The notes beneath the pieces were generated by a model that worked only from the letters and a program-made list of their open reading frames with translations, had not been told where the DNA came from and did not search any database. The position numbers were made by a program, and so were the translations under genes. A stretch of 64,000 nt of DNA from Methylobacterium planeticum (GTDB lineage: Bacteria; Pseudomonadota; Alphaproteobacteria; Rhizobiales; Beijerinckiaceae), in the NCBI RefSeq assembly GCF_008806345.1, contig NZ_VZZJ01000020.1, forward strand, positions 1 through 64,000, written 5' to 3'. Shown here piece by piece: positions 42,985 through 51,754 of the stretch; the stretch's first letter is position 1; each line of letters opens with the position of its first letter.

Positions 42985-45684
42985 ATGGATCAGCCGAAGC
43001 CCAGAGAACTGGTCAGGATTGCTCGGGCAGGCGCGGGACGGCCGGGCTACGTCACGGTGAAGGGAGCTAGGGAGCACAATTTGCGCGACGTCGACGTGGA
43101 GCTGCCGCGTGACGCCCTCGTGGTGTTCACCGGCATCTCCGGCTCCGGCAAGTCCTCGCTCGCCTTCGGCACGCTCTACGCGGAGGCCCAGCGGCGCTAC
43201 TTCGAGTCGGTCGCACCCTACGCGCGGCGGATGATTGATCAGGTTGGGGTGCCCGATGTCGATGCCATCGAGGGTCTTCCCCCCGCCGTCGCCCTCCAGC
43301 AACAGCGCGGCACACCCAGCGCCCGCTCCTCGGTCGGCAGCGTCACTACCCTGTCGAGCCTCGTGCGGATGATGTACTCGCGCGCCGGCACCTACCCGCC
43401 GGGCCAGCCGATGCTCTACGCGGAAGACTTCTCGCCCAACACGCCGCAGGGCGCTTGCCCGTCCTGCGGTGGGCTTGGGCGGGTCTACCAAGCGACGGAA
43501 GCGTCGATGGTGCCTGACCCCTCGCTGACGATCCGCGAGCGCGCCGTTGCGGCTTGGCCGCAAGCCTGGGGCGGCCAAAACCTGCGGGACATCCTGGTGA
43601 GCCGTGGCGTTGACGTCGACACGCCCTGGAAGGATCTGCCACGGGCGCTCCGGGACTGGATCCTATTCACGGACGACCAGCCGCAGGAGCCGGTCTATGC
43701 CGGGCTCTCCCCGGAGCAGACGCGGCTCGCCCGCCAGCGTCGCCTGGAGCCAAGCTACATGGGCACATTCACGAGCGCCCGCCGCCATGTGCTCGGCACC
43801 TTCACCAACTCGCAGAGCGCCCTCATGCGCCGCCGCGCCGCGAGCTACCTCTTGAGCGAGGACTGCCCCGCCTGCCAAGGTAAGCGCCTGAAGCCTGAGG
43901 CGCTCTCGGTCACCTTCGCTGGCCTCGATATCGGAGAATTGTCGCGCATGCCGCTCTCCGAACTCGCCGAGGCGATGCGGCCGGCGGCCGAGGACAGGCT
44001 GCCCGACGACTACCTTGCCACCGGTGCTGCTCAAGAATCCCTCGACCGCGAAGCGGGCCAACGGGATCGCGCCCGGCGCGCTGCCTCTGGGGCGTCGGCC
44101 CATGCGGGTGCGCCGGACGTGCGCGTGACACCGAACCTCTCTATCGAGAAGCGCCTCGCCGCCCAGCGCCTCGCCGCTGACCTCGTCGACCGGATCGGGA
44201 CGCTCACGGAGCTTGGCCTCGGCTACCTGTCGCTTGATCGAGTCACCACGACCTTGTCGTCGGGCGAGCTGCAGCGCCTGCGTCTCGCCACGCAGCTCCG
44301 TTCGCAGCTCTTCGGCGTGGCCTACGTGCTCGACGAGCCTACGGCCGGGCTGCACCCCGCCGACGGTGATGCGATGCACGAGGCGCTCGCCGGGCTGCTC
44401 GCCTCGGGCAATTCGCTGTTTGTCGTCGAGCACGACATCGGCACGATGCGCCGCGCCGATTGGCTGGTCGATGTCGGCCCGGCGGCGGGCGAGCACGGGG
44501 GTACCGTGCTCTACAGTGGCCCGCCGGAGGGTTTGCGCGCGGTGGAGGCGTCGCGCACGCGCCTCCACCTGTTCGGGTTGGTCGAACCGCCGCGGCGTCC
44601 ACGGCGCGAGCCTTCGGGATGGCTGCGCCTGGAGGGCATTGTTCGCAACAATCTGCGCGATGTCTCGGCCTCGTTCCCGCTTGGATGTCTCACCGCCGTG
44701 ACCGGCATCTCCGGCTCCGGCAAGTCGAGCCTCGTCAGCCAAGCCCTGCTGGAACTCGTCGGCGACCGCCTCGGACGGCCTATCGACACCGACGACGAGC
44801 CGGAGGATCCACTCGACGACGTGCCGGGCCCGACCGAGGGCCGCATCGTCGGCGGCATGGAAGGTGTCCGGCGTCTGGTCAAGGTCGATCAGAAGCCGAT
44901 CGGGCGCACGCCCCGCTCGAATCTTGCGACCTATACCGGCCTGTTCGACGCCGTCCGCAAGCTGTTCGCCGCCACGCCCGAGGCGCGCAGGCACCGCTAC
45001 GACGCCGGCCGCTTCTCCTTCAACGTCGCCAAGGGCCGCTGCCCGGCCTGCGAGGGCGAGGGGTTCGTCAGCGTCGAACTCTTGTTCATGCCGAGCGTCT
45101 ACGCCCCCTGCCCAACCTGCCACGGTTCCCGCTACGCGCCGGAGACGCTGGAGGTCACATGGAACGGGCTGACTATCGCGGACGTGCTCGGGCTGACCGT
45201 CGAGCGCGCCTGCGAGGCCTTCGCTGACGAGCCGTCCGTGCTGCGGCCGCTGGTCGTGCTGCGGGATCTGGGCCTCGGCTACCTGCGCCTGGGCCAGCCG
45301 GCGACTGAACTCTCCGGCGGCGAGGCCCAGCGCATCAAGCTCGCGACCGAGTTGCAGAGGGGGCAGCGCGGGGGCACGCTCTACGTCCTCGACGAGCCGA
45401 CGACCGGGTTGCACTCGACCGACGTGGATCGCCTCATGCTCCAGCTCAACGGCTTGGTCGATGCGGGCAATGCGGTGGTCATGGTCGAGCACGACATGCG
45501 CGTCGTCGCAGCGGCCGATCACGTCATTGATGTGGGGCCCGGCGCTGGAAACTTGGGTGGCACCGTGGTGGCGGCCGGCCGCCCCGAGGTGGTGGCCGAG
45601 GCGTGGGCGAGCCGCACGGCATCGTATCTGCGGGAAGAGCTTGATGCCTACGAAGGCAAAGGCTCGCTGCCGCAGCATCCCTGA
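42985..45684 (+). CDS. UvrA paralogue (class II excinuclease ABC subunit A-like)
   Basis: 899 residues with GAGGAAGG before the ATG at 42985. Two ABC modules: Walker A GISGSGKSS at about 50-58 and again near 573-581, signature sequences SSGELQRLRLATQL and ELSGGEAQRIKLATEL, and Walker B YVLDEPTAGLH and YVLDEPTTGLH. Zinc fingers CPSCGG, CPACQG and CPACEG...CPTCHG are present. The length is shorter than housekeeping UvrA (~950) and fits the UvrA2-type paralogues that lack the UvrB-binding insert; those are linked to DNA-damage or intercalating-drug tolerance. It stands alone among mobile DNA. Confidence 0.88.
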   Translation: MDQPKPRELVRIARAGAGRPGYVTVKGAREHNLRDVDVELPRDALVVFTGISGSGKSSLAFGTLYAEAQRRYFESVAPYARRMIDQVGVPDVDAIEGLPPAVALQQQRGTPSARSSVGSVTTLSSLVRMMYSRAGTYPPGQPMLYAEDFSPNTPQGACPSCGGLGRVYQATEASMVPDPSLTIRERAVAAWPQAWGGQNLRDILVSRGVDVDTPWKDLPRALRDWILFTDDQPQEPVYAGLSPEQTRLARQRRLEPSYMGTFTSARRHVLGTFTNSQSALMRRRAASYLLSEDCPACQGKRLKPEALSVTFAGLDIGELSRMPLSELAEAMRPAAEDRLPDDYLATGAAQESLDREAGQRDRARRAASGASAHAGAPDVRVTPNLSIEKRLAAQRLAADLVDRIGTLTELGLGYLSLDRVTTTLSSGELQRLRLATQLRSQLFGVAYVLDEPTAGLHPADGDAMHEALAGLLASGNSLFVVEHDIGTMRRADWLVDVGPAAGEHGGTVLYSGPPEGLRAVEASRTRLHLFGLVEPPRRPRREPSGWLRLEGIVRNNLRDVSASFPLGCLTAVTGISGSGKSSLVSQALLELVGDRLGRPIDTDDEPEDPLDDVPGPTEGRIVGGMEGVRRLVKVDQKPIGRTPRSNLATYTGLFDAVRKLFAATPEARRHRYDAGRFSFNVAKGRCPACEGEGFVSVELLFMPSVYAPCPTCHGSRYAPETLEVTWNGLTIADVLGLTVERACEAFADEPSVLRPLVVLRDLGLGYLRLGQPATELSGGEAQRIKLATELQRGQRGGTLYVLDEPTTGLHSTDVDRLMLQLNGLVDAGNAVVMVEHDMRVVAAADHVIDVGPGAGNLGGTVVAAGRPEVVAEAWASRTASYLREELDAYEGKGSLPQHP

Positions 45685-46020
45685 TGACCCTGAGCGGACT
45701 CTAGAGCTGCATCCGATGAAAGTCCGTTTGGGGTGGGTAGTCACCCTCGGCTCTCTGCCCGAAAGCGGACCTTCCGCTTCGCACCCATTTTGGTCGTTTG
45801 TCATCGCACTCTTGAAAGCTGGAAGCTGCCCTTTACAGCGATGTAATCGAAGGCCGACTCTCTCGGAGAACGCTCGTCCGCTGCATATTGCGTTAACGTC
45901 TGCAAATCGAAGAAGCGCCCCTCGCAGCATCGCGGAATCAAGCCAACCGGCTCCGGACGACGCCGTCAGGCGCATGGTGCTGAAATTCTCCGCGCCCAAA
46001 CTCTGAATTCAGAATTGAGA
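45685..46020. other. Gene-free stretch
   Basis: 336 bp with no gene seen. It contains one perfect GCGGACCTTCCGC palindrome-like copy (45765-45777) of a motif that recurs around the recombinase modules, and ends in an AT-rich segment (GAATTCAGAATT) next to the metallopeptidase stop. Confidence 0.6.
45765..45777. repeat. GCGGAC-N-TTCCGC motif, copy 1
   Basis: GCGGACCTTCCGC, a near-perfect dyad. Related copies occur at 47808, 48668, 48915, 48975, 53392 and 54250. Confidence 0.6.
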
Positions 46021-47163
46021 TTAGGGTCTACCGTTCATTTCTATAAATATATTTTGAAATAGCTCGTACTCGGTCTGGAGCGGGCCCCGACGGCCATTGG
46101 GCTTGTCGAACATATTCGGTGGTGAATGCGGATGCGCATGGCACGCGGCCCTGAAATTCTGGTATCGCGCCGCGGCATTCGGATAGCCCGGCCCAAAGTC
46201 CAGCCCCGCAGCCCGGGCTTCAAACTCGACCCGGCTCCAAACATTGAAGAACAGTGCGATCACCGACACCGAAACGGCACGGGCGGCCTCATACTCCGAC
46301 GTGTAAACCGCATTTGGCGCGCTGCCGGCCTGTGATATTGCCTCGAACATGCTTTCGAGGCTGCCTTTGCGCCACTTGCTTTCTTGCTCGCGGTACCAGA
46401 GACCAAGCATAATCATGTCCGCAATCGGCCCCTGACCGGTGACCGGTAGTTCCTCAGTAAAGACGGTTGGTGGAATATATAAGTAATCGAGGACCCATCT
46501 CGCGGCGATTTGGTCGGCTTCTAATTCCATGTGCTCCCTTGATTTGCGGCGACGCAGCGGGTTCCACGACGGGCGGTGGTGCAGGATATGGGCGAGCTCA
46601 TGGGCGATGACGAAGCAGGCGAGTGAAATGAGCTTGAGAAAGAAATGCGGAGCGGTTTGGCGGGTGGTGCGCTCGCCCATGTCCCGCTGCGTTCGTTCCA
46701 GGCAACACTGCCTTAGCCTTTCATCCTCCCGCCAAACACCAGACTCGCTTCGAACAAAGCTTCTCGCCGAGCGGGTGACAAGGCTCTTGATCTCCTCGTT
46801 CGTCAGGGTCGGCCCGTGAAGGATGCTGCCGTCAAAAGCATGGAGCGCCTCATAACCACTGTGGAGCTCGGAAATGTCGCGAAAAAGCGACATAACACCC
46901 CGGCGAATGGTGATTATCCCACTTCTCAGCTCCGTGTTGGCATAGTATCCGGGCGTGTTCTCAAAAACGAGTCTGAAGGATTTAGGCGGGCGAATGGAGT
47001 TATCCGCATGGCGAGAGGTTGACATCAACCTTTCAAGTGCACTGTCGAAGAGCGGCGCGGGGTTCTCGGAAATTGCATCGATGAACGCGGGCATACACAC
47101 GATATCCTCAGAGGCCGCCAGTGCCAGAGCTTCATAGTTTTTACGCGCTTCTGGGCTTGTCAT
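46021..47163 (-). CDS. HELAH zinc metallopeptidase of unknown family
   Basis: 380 residues from ATG 47163. A hydrophobic helix (FFLKLISLACFVIAHELAHI) carries the zinc motif HELAH at residues 188-192; a third ligand is likely in HMELEADQIAARW at about 211-223, the ExxxD arrangement of gluzincins such as M48 or ImmA-type peptidases. There is no signal peptide and the N-terminal 180 residues are unfamiliar. Its start overlaps the end of the upstream membrane-protein gene by 23 bp, so the two are coupled. GC content is clearly below that of the core genes. Substrate unknown; a regulatory or self-defence protease is possible. Confidence 0.75.
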   Translation of the reverse strand: MTSPEARKNYEALALAASEDIVCMPAFIDAISENPAPLFDSALERLMSTSRHADNSIRPPKSFRLVFENTPGYYANTELRSGIITIRRGVMSLFRDISELHSGYEALHAFDGSILHGPTLTNEEIKSLVTRSARSFVRSESGVWREDERLRQCCLERTQRDMGERTTRQTAPHFFLKLISLACFVIAHELAHILHHRPSWNPLRRRKSREHMELEADQIAARWVLDYLYIPPTVFTEELPVTGQGPIADMIMLGLWYREQESKWRKGSLESMFEAISQAGSAPNAVYTSEYEAARAVSVSVIALFFNVWSRVEFEARAAGLDFGPGYPNAAARYQNFRAACHAHPHSPPNMFDKPNGRRGPLQTEYELFQNIFIEMNGRP

Positions 47164-47542
47164 CTTCCCGCGTTTCCAGCGCAGCTTTCCGTGCTTTCGA
47201 AAGTTCCTCACGGGCGACGCGAAGCGCCTCCTGCGTGTCGGACAGGGTCTGGTCGGCTGTATTCTTGCCAGCTATATAAATATTGAACGTCCTGGCTGCA
47301 TTATTTTCGGTCAGCCAAACACCTACCAACCCGCCCGTGAGGAGTTCAGCCGCCGTGCGGGCTAGACCCGCAAGTTCAGCGTAATCATTGTGCGAAAGAA
47401 ACCACCACAACAGAGCAAGCACAACTATCGCTAAAAAAGCTATGATGATCCGGCCATACAGGGCGACAAACTTGCCCTCTGGCTGCCTCTGGCCCGGAAC
47501 AGGGGTGAACCCCATGGCTTCCTGTTTTTTAAAAAACAGCAT
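47141..47542 (-). CDS. Two-helix membrane protein with coiled-coil tail
   Basis: 133 residues from ATG 47542. TM1 at about residues 31-49 (IIIAFLAIVVLALLWWFL), TM2 at about 61-80 (AAELLTGGLVGVWL), then a soluble C-terminal helix (LSDTQEALRVAREELSKAR) likely to form a coiled coil. The N terminus is short and polar. It overlaps the metallopeptidase gene by 23 bp, indicating a joint function, perhaps membrane anchoring or sensing for the protease. No family was recognised. Confidence 0.65.
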   Translation of the reverse strand: MLFFKKQEAMGFTPVPGQRQPEGKFVALYGRIIIAFLAIVVLALLWWFLSHNDYAELAGLARTAAELLTGGLVGVWLTENNAARTFNIYIAGKNTADQTLSDTQEALRVAREELSKARKAALETREDDKPRSA

Positions 47543-47807
47543 GGTTCCCACCTCTGCGGACAGCCACACTCATCTATCCTACACTAAATTCAGGGACGAT
47601 TCACGCGCTTTGCGCAATGAACCGCGCCGGGTTTGCCGAAGGCTCAAACCCGTGAGAAGGATGGAGTATTAAGCGTGTTGATCTCGGTGGAGATCGGTGG
47701 TGCGGATCGGGGATCTGAACGGCCGCTTTCGCAAGGCGACATCCACGACCTGCCCTTTCGCATTCGCCCAATCTTTGGTCGGTTAAGGTCAACCAGCCTG
47801 CTCGTGA

Positions 47808-48709
47808 GCGGACCTTCTGAGCTTCCGAGAAGGGTCGCAAGCAGCGGTTCAGGCCCTGCGAGCCCGATGTCAGCTTTTGCTGCAACGGGCCGCCATTTGA
47901 GGCTAGGCTCAATGGTCTCGACGGGCTCCTCGTGACGCGCTCCTCAACCCAGGAGCTTGTCATGCCAGAAATCGCGACTATCCCCACCAGCGCTCGTGTT
48001 CCCTGGAACCGTGGCCGTATCGTCGGACCCAAACCACCTCTGAAGCCGAAGCACATCTGGGCCCTGCGTACCCGCCTGCAACTCGCCAATCTCGCGCGTG
48101 ACCTCGCCCTCTTCAACCTCGCGGTCGACAGCAAGCTGCGCGGGTGTGATCTCGTCCGCCTGCGCGTGAGCGACGTTCACCTCGGCGATGCGGTTCGGCT
48201 GCGAACGACAGTCTGCCAGCAGAAGACCGGCAGGGCGGTTCCGTTCGAAATCACCGAACCGACGCGGGAGGCACTCGCGGCTTGGCTGACCGCGCGCAGC
48301 GTGAAAGCGGGTGACTGGCTGTTTCCAAGCCGCAGCCGAAGCGGGCAGCACCTCACGACGCGGCAGTACAGTCGGCTGGTCGGCCGCTGGGTCGCCTTGA
48401 TCGGCTTGGACCCGTCGGCCTTTGGCACCCACAGCCTGCGGCGCACGAAGGTCGCACTGGTCTACAAGCGAACCGGAAACATCCGAGCCTGCCAGTTGCT
48501 GCTCGGCCATACCAAGCTGGAGAGCACGGTGCGCTACCTCGGCATCGAAGTCGATGATGCGCTGATCCTGTCGGAGCAGACCGAGATCTAACGTCGGGCG
48601 CCGCGGTCGAAGTGGCCGCGGCGTGTCGGTATATGGGCTCGCTCTCCAGGGTTCCAAATGACCCCAAGCGGACATTCGAACCGCTGCCGCCGAAGGTCCG
48701 AATGGAGTG
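47808..48709 (+). repeat. Recombinase module, copy 1
   Basis: About 900 bp, directly repeated at 53392-54291. Each copy holds a GCGGAC- or CCGGAC-type start, ~150 bp of leader, a tyrosine recombinase, a CGCCGCGG/CCGCGGCG hairpin just after its stop (48599-48623 here) and a GCGGACATTCG...GAAGGTCCG stretch. The leaders are diverged while the gene, above all its 3' part, is conserved. Confidence 0.8.
47962..48591 (+). CDS. Tyrosine recombinase/integrase (short type), copy 1
   Basis: 209 residues, AGGAG six bases before the ATG at 47962. Only a compact catalytic domain is present: arginine in LRGCDLVRLRVSD, HSLRRTKVALVYKRTGNI, LLLGHTKLESTVRYLGIE with the tyrosine. Short stand-alone recombinases of this kind usually lack the N-terminal arm-binding domain. 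About 20 residues differ from the second copy at 53547, and the last ~70 residues are the same. They may act as a pair on the DNA between them. Confidence 0.88.
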   Translation: MPEIATIPTSARVPWNRGRIVGPKPPLKPKHIWALRTRLQLANLARDLALFNLAVDSKLRGCDLVRLRVSDVHLGDAVRLRTTVCQQKTGRAVPFEITEPTREALAAWLTARSVKAGDWLFPSRSRSGQHLTTRQYSRLVGRWVALIGLDPSAFGTHSLRRTKVALVYKRTGNIRACQLLLGHTKLESTVRYLGIEVDDALILSEQTEI

Positions 48710-48710
48710 C

Positions 48711-48880
48711 AGGCTGTGTGAAAACTCAGTCGCGCCCTAAAATTGTAGAACAATCTTCTTCGATGCAACCATGCGTGCATCCTGGGTGGCGGCACAAATC
48801 CCGTCAGGATGCCTATACCGGTGCTGCTCAAGGTGTGTGAGGGAAGATCCTTCTACAGCCTCTGCGTTTTCACACACCCT
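48711..48880. mobile_element. Candidate 170-bp MITE
   Basis: 19-bp terminal inverted repeats: AGGCTGTGTGAAAACTCAG at 48711-48729 against the complement of 48862-48880 (17 of 19 match). The interior has no gene. No target-site duplication was recognised. The ends resemble insertion-sequence ends that read TGTGTGAAAAC, so this may be a non-autonomous derivative. It lies in the 740-bp gene-free stretch 48592-49331. Confidence 0.6.
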
Positions 48881-48914
48881 CGGTGGCAAACGGACCCTGG
48901 CCCCTCGCCCCGAA

Positions 48915-48927
48915 GCGGACGTTCCGC
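48915..48927. repeat. GCGGAC-N-TTCCGC motif, copy 4
   Basis: GCGGACGTTCCGC, a 13-bp dyad. The 48592-49331 gap also has weaker copies at 48668 and 48975. Its last 130 bp are AT-rich (TTAAAATATTATACTG near 49225) and should hold the promoter of the Met-rich peptide gene. Confidence 0.6.
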
Positions 48928-49331
48928 AGCCGAGCCGACCCAGTCGTTCAGGTGCCCCGACGCGATGCCCGGGAACGGACATTTCGAGCCCGGCATAACC
49001 CGTCCTGACCAAGGCCTTCGTCATAGAGGCGCTCGGGAGTCGGACCGGGGAGTTGATCGCGTCGACCTAACAATGGAACGGTGACCTTGGGGTCCTGGTC
49101 ACCGCCCTCGAACGGACGGCCTGGAGAACCTGAAACTTATCATCAACCTATCCCGTAGCGATGCGTGACGACGGATCGTTCCCGTGCTCGAAGCCTTTGG
49201 CTTCCGTGCGCGATGAGTATTGTTAAAATATTATACTGTAAAACATTGATATGCTTTTTTTGGAACCATCGTAGAAGGATTTTGTTGCCGTTGGGGTAGA
49301 ATAAGACATTCGCCTCTACAGGAGATACTTC

Positions 49332-49565
49332 ATGAAGAAATTTACGCTTGCCCTGACCGCGTTGACCGCCCTGGGCGGCATCGCCCTAGCTGCCGGTTCG
49401 GCCACGGCCGCACCGATGTCCGTCAACGGCCTTCAGTCCGAGAGCGGCGTCACCCAGGTCCGCATGATGCAGGGCGACCGGATGATGATGAAGAAGCGCA
49501 TGATGCGGAAGCAGATGATGAAGCGTCGCATGATGAAGAAGCGGATGATGAACCGCGGCATGTGA
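49332..49565 (+). CDS. Small secreted methionine-rich peptide
   Basis: 77 residues with AGGAG eight bases upstream. A signal peptide (MKKFTLALTALTALGG, cleavage near ATAAP) is followed by a short linker and a tail of repeated M-M-x-K/R units (RMMMKKRMMRKQMMKRRMM), more than a dozen methionines among K and R. Met-rich export peptides commonly bind Cu(I) or protect against oxidants, but the strong positive charge is unusual. It begins a cluster with a cytochrome b and a molybdenum enzyme, so a periplasmic metal or redox role is inferred. Confidence 0.7.
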   Translation: MKKFTLALTALTALGGIALAAGSATAAPMSVNGLQSESGVTQVRMMQGDRMMMKKRMMRKQMMKRRMMKKRMMNRGM

Positions 49566-49642
49566 TTCCACGCGTCCGACAAATCCGGAGGTCCCGATCC
49601 AGGGGCCTCCACCCCGGCAGCTACGACTTCGAGGAAGCCCGT

Positions 49643-50530
49643 TTGGCGCGTACCTACCTCACCCGCTCCGCTCCCGAGACCGGTGAGGTTGAGCGTCGCC
49701 GATGGATGTTCCGGCATCCCGTCATCATCCGCATCACGCACTGGATCAACGCGATCTGCCTCCTCGTGCTGCTTATGAGCGGCCTGCAAATCTTCAACGC
49801 CCACCCGGCCCTGTACTGGGGCAAGGTCTCGACCTTCGACACGCCGCTGATGGCAATGTCTTCCACCGAGGACGATCCGCCCAAGGGCATGACGACGGTC
49901 CTGGGTCGCAACTTCGACACGACGGGCTGGCTCGGTTCCTCGGCCGGCTCCGACGGCGAAGCCGTCGACCGCGGCTTCCCGGCCTGGGCGACCCTGCCGA
50001 GCGACCAGGACCTCACCGGCGGCCGAAGCTGGCACTTCTTCTTCGCCTGGACCTTCGTCCTGAACGGCCTCGCCTACCTGATCTATGGGCTGGTCAGCGG
50101 GCAGCTTCGGTTCCGGGTCATCCCGTCGCGCGATCAGATCCGGCAGTTCGGCGCGTCGATCCGAGAACACCTGACGCTACGGTTCCCGCAGGGCGACGAG
50201 GCCAAGCGCTACAACGTCATCCAGAAGCTAGCCTACCTCGTGGTGCTGCTCGTGCTCCTGCCGGTGCAGGTTCTGGCCGGTCTCGCGATGTCGCCGGCGA
50301 TGAACGCGGCCTTCCCATTCCTGCTGACGCTGTTCGACGGGCGGCAATCGGCCCGGACGGTCCACTTCGTCCTGGCGGCGCTGCTCGTCCTATTCGTCAT
50401 CGTGCATGTCGTCCTCGTGCTGCTCTCGGGCTTCTGGAACAACATGCGCGGCATGCTCACCGGCTGGTTCGTGATCGAGCGCAGGGTCGAGCCGCTACCA
50501 AGCCAGGGATCGACGGGAAAAACAGCATGA
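49643..50530 (+). CDS. Cytochrome b561-type membrane protein
   Basis: About 295 residues; a TTG start at 49643 with GAGGAAG is preferred to the GTG at 49562 that overlaps the preceding gene, while the first ATG is at 49706. Four to five hydrophobic helices; the first holds RITHWINAICLLVLLMSG with a heme-ligand histidine, later ones carry WHFFFAWTF and RTVHFVLAALLVLFVIVHVV. This is the diheme Ni/Fe-hydrogenase or sulfite-dehydrogenase type b561 subunit, passing electrons between quinone and a periplasmic enzyme. It overlaps the next gene by four bases (ATGA), so the pair is one complex. Confidence 0.8.
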   Translation: MARTYLTRSAPETGEVERRRWMFRHPVIIRITHWINAICLLVLLMSGLQIFNAHPALYWGKVSTFDTPLMAMSSTEDDPPKGMTTVLGRNFDTTGWLGSSAGSDGEAVDRGFPAWATLPSDQDLTGGRSWHFFFAWTFVLNGLAYLIYGLVSGQLRFRVIPSRDQIRQFGASIREHLTLRFPQGDEAKRYNVIQKLAYLVVLLVLLPVQVLAGLAMSPAMNAAFPFLLTLFDGRQSARTVHFVLAALLVLFVIVHVVLVLLSGFWNNMRGMLTGWFVIERRVEPLPSQGSTGKTA

Positions 50531-51444
50531 AGGGGCCACCCAGCCGACGGAGCCTCATCCTCGGCGCCGCCGCGGCGGCAGGCTCGGCGCTGCTGAGCGG
50601 CTGCGATCGGCTCGGCAACGCTGAGTGGTTCAGGCGCACTCTGAAGACGGGCGAGGACGCCAACATGTTCGTCCAGCGCCTCCTGCTGACCGAGGCGAAG
50701 CTGGCGCCGGAATATGCCGAGTCCGATATCTCGCCGTGGTTCAAGCCGAACGGCACCGAGGACCCACCGGACCGCACCTACAAAGCGTTGGCCAAGCGCA
50801 AGTTCGCCGATTACCGCCTGGAGGTTGGCGGTCTCGTCGAGACACCGCTCAATCTCTCACTCGCCGAATTACGCAAGTTGCCGGTCCGCGCCCAGATCAC
50901 TCGGCACGACTGTGTTGAGGGCTGGAGCTGCATTGGCAAGTGGACCGGAGTGCCGCTCTCTGAACTCCTCAATCGGGCCCGCTTGAAGCCAGAGGCGCGC
51001 TTCATCGTGTTCCATTGCGCCGACACCATGGACCAGGGGCAGGACGCGGGCGGCGAAGAGGCCGAGGACGGAGGGGAGCCGGCCGGCAATGCTAACCCAA
51101 GCATGACGAAGCAATCGGGCGCCGGCGAGAGCAAGCGGGACGCGGGCGGGCAGCAAGCCTTCGAGGACAGCGCCGCCGAAGGTGGTTCGCCGGTGCGGTT
51201 CTACGAGAGTATCGACCTTGTAGATGCCTTCCACCCGCAAACCATTCTTGCCTACGACATGAACGGGCAGGCTCTGCCGGTCTCCAACGGAGCGCCACTG
51301 CGCCTGCGCCTGGAACGCAACCTCGGCTACAAGCAAGCCAAGTATGTGATGCGGATCGAGGTGGTTGAGAGCTTCGCCCATATCGGCCAGGGCAATGGAG
51401 GATACTGGGAAGACCAGGGCTATGCTTGGTATGCTGGGATTTGA
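50527..51444 (+). CDS. Molybdopterin-dependent oxidoreductase (sulfite oxidase-like)
   Basis: 305 residues. The N terminus has twin arginines and a lipobox-like end (RRSLILGAAAAAGSALLSGC), so it is exported by Tat and possibly lipidated. The pterin-binding core shows HDCVEGWSCIGKW, where one Cys ligands Mo, and FHPQTILAYDMNG near the C terminus. Between FHCADTMDQG and FYESIDLVDAFHPQ is an insert of about 45 acidic, Gly/Glu/Ser-rich residues not usual in the family. The partner is the cytochrome b encoded just upstream; substrate unknown (sulfite, methionine sulfoxide or other). Confidence 0.85.
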   Translation: MKGPPSRRSLILGAAAAAGSALLSGCDRLGNAEWFRRTLKTGEDANMFVQRLLLTEAKLAPEYAESDISPWFKPNGTEDPPDRTYKALAKRKFADYRLEVGGLVETPLNLSLAELRKLPVRAQITRHDCVEGWSCIGKWTGVPLSELLNRARLKPEARFIVFHCADTMDQGQDAGGEEAEDGGEPAGNANPSMTKQSGAGESKRDAGGQQAFEDSAAEGGSPVRFYESIDLVDAFHPQTILAYDMNGQALPVSNGAPLRLRLERNLGYKQAKYVMRIEVVESFAHIGQGNGGYWEDQGYAWYAGI

Positions 51445-51754
51445 GCCCGTGACAGTTCTATTAGTCTCAATTTACTGGGCTCGCAAGGTTGATCTGAATT
51501 GAAAATGCATTCTGTGTCGCCGCAAAAAGATAAACGTCACGCAGCCAATTTGCCTCACATCGGCGCGGCTTCCCCCACGCTGCAATATAACATGCGTTAA
51601 AATGGCGAGTAACTTCGGCGCCCCCTTGCTCTGACATGGAGTTTTCTTGCAACGGCATGGAATTTAACGCCGTTTGACGGGAACCGTACGAAAGCGTGGC
51701 GCTTTTCTTACTGCCAAGGTTGGTGGCGGCTCGTCACTGAGGCAGGGAAGCGCA
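51445..51754. other. Gene-free stretch
   Basis: 310 bp without a convincing gene. It separates the molybdenum enzyme from the ferritin-like genes and should hold the latter's promoter; no clear -35/-10 pair or terminator was seen. Confidence 0.5.

Noticed and set aside
51467..51658. 63-codon minus-strand frame between the molybdenum enzyme and ferritin genes
   Set aside because: No ribosome binding site, no recognisable features, and it would read against the cluster.
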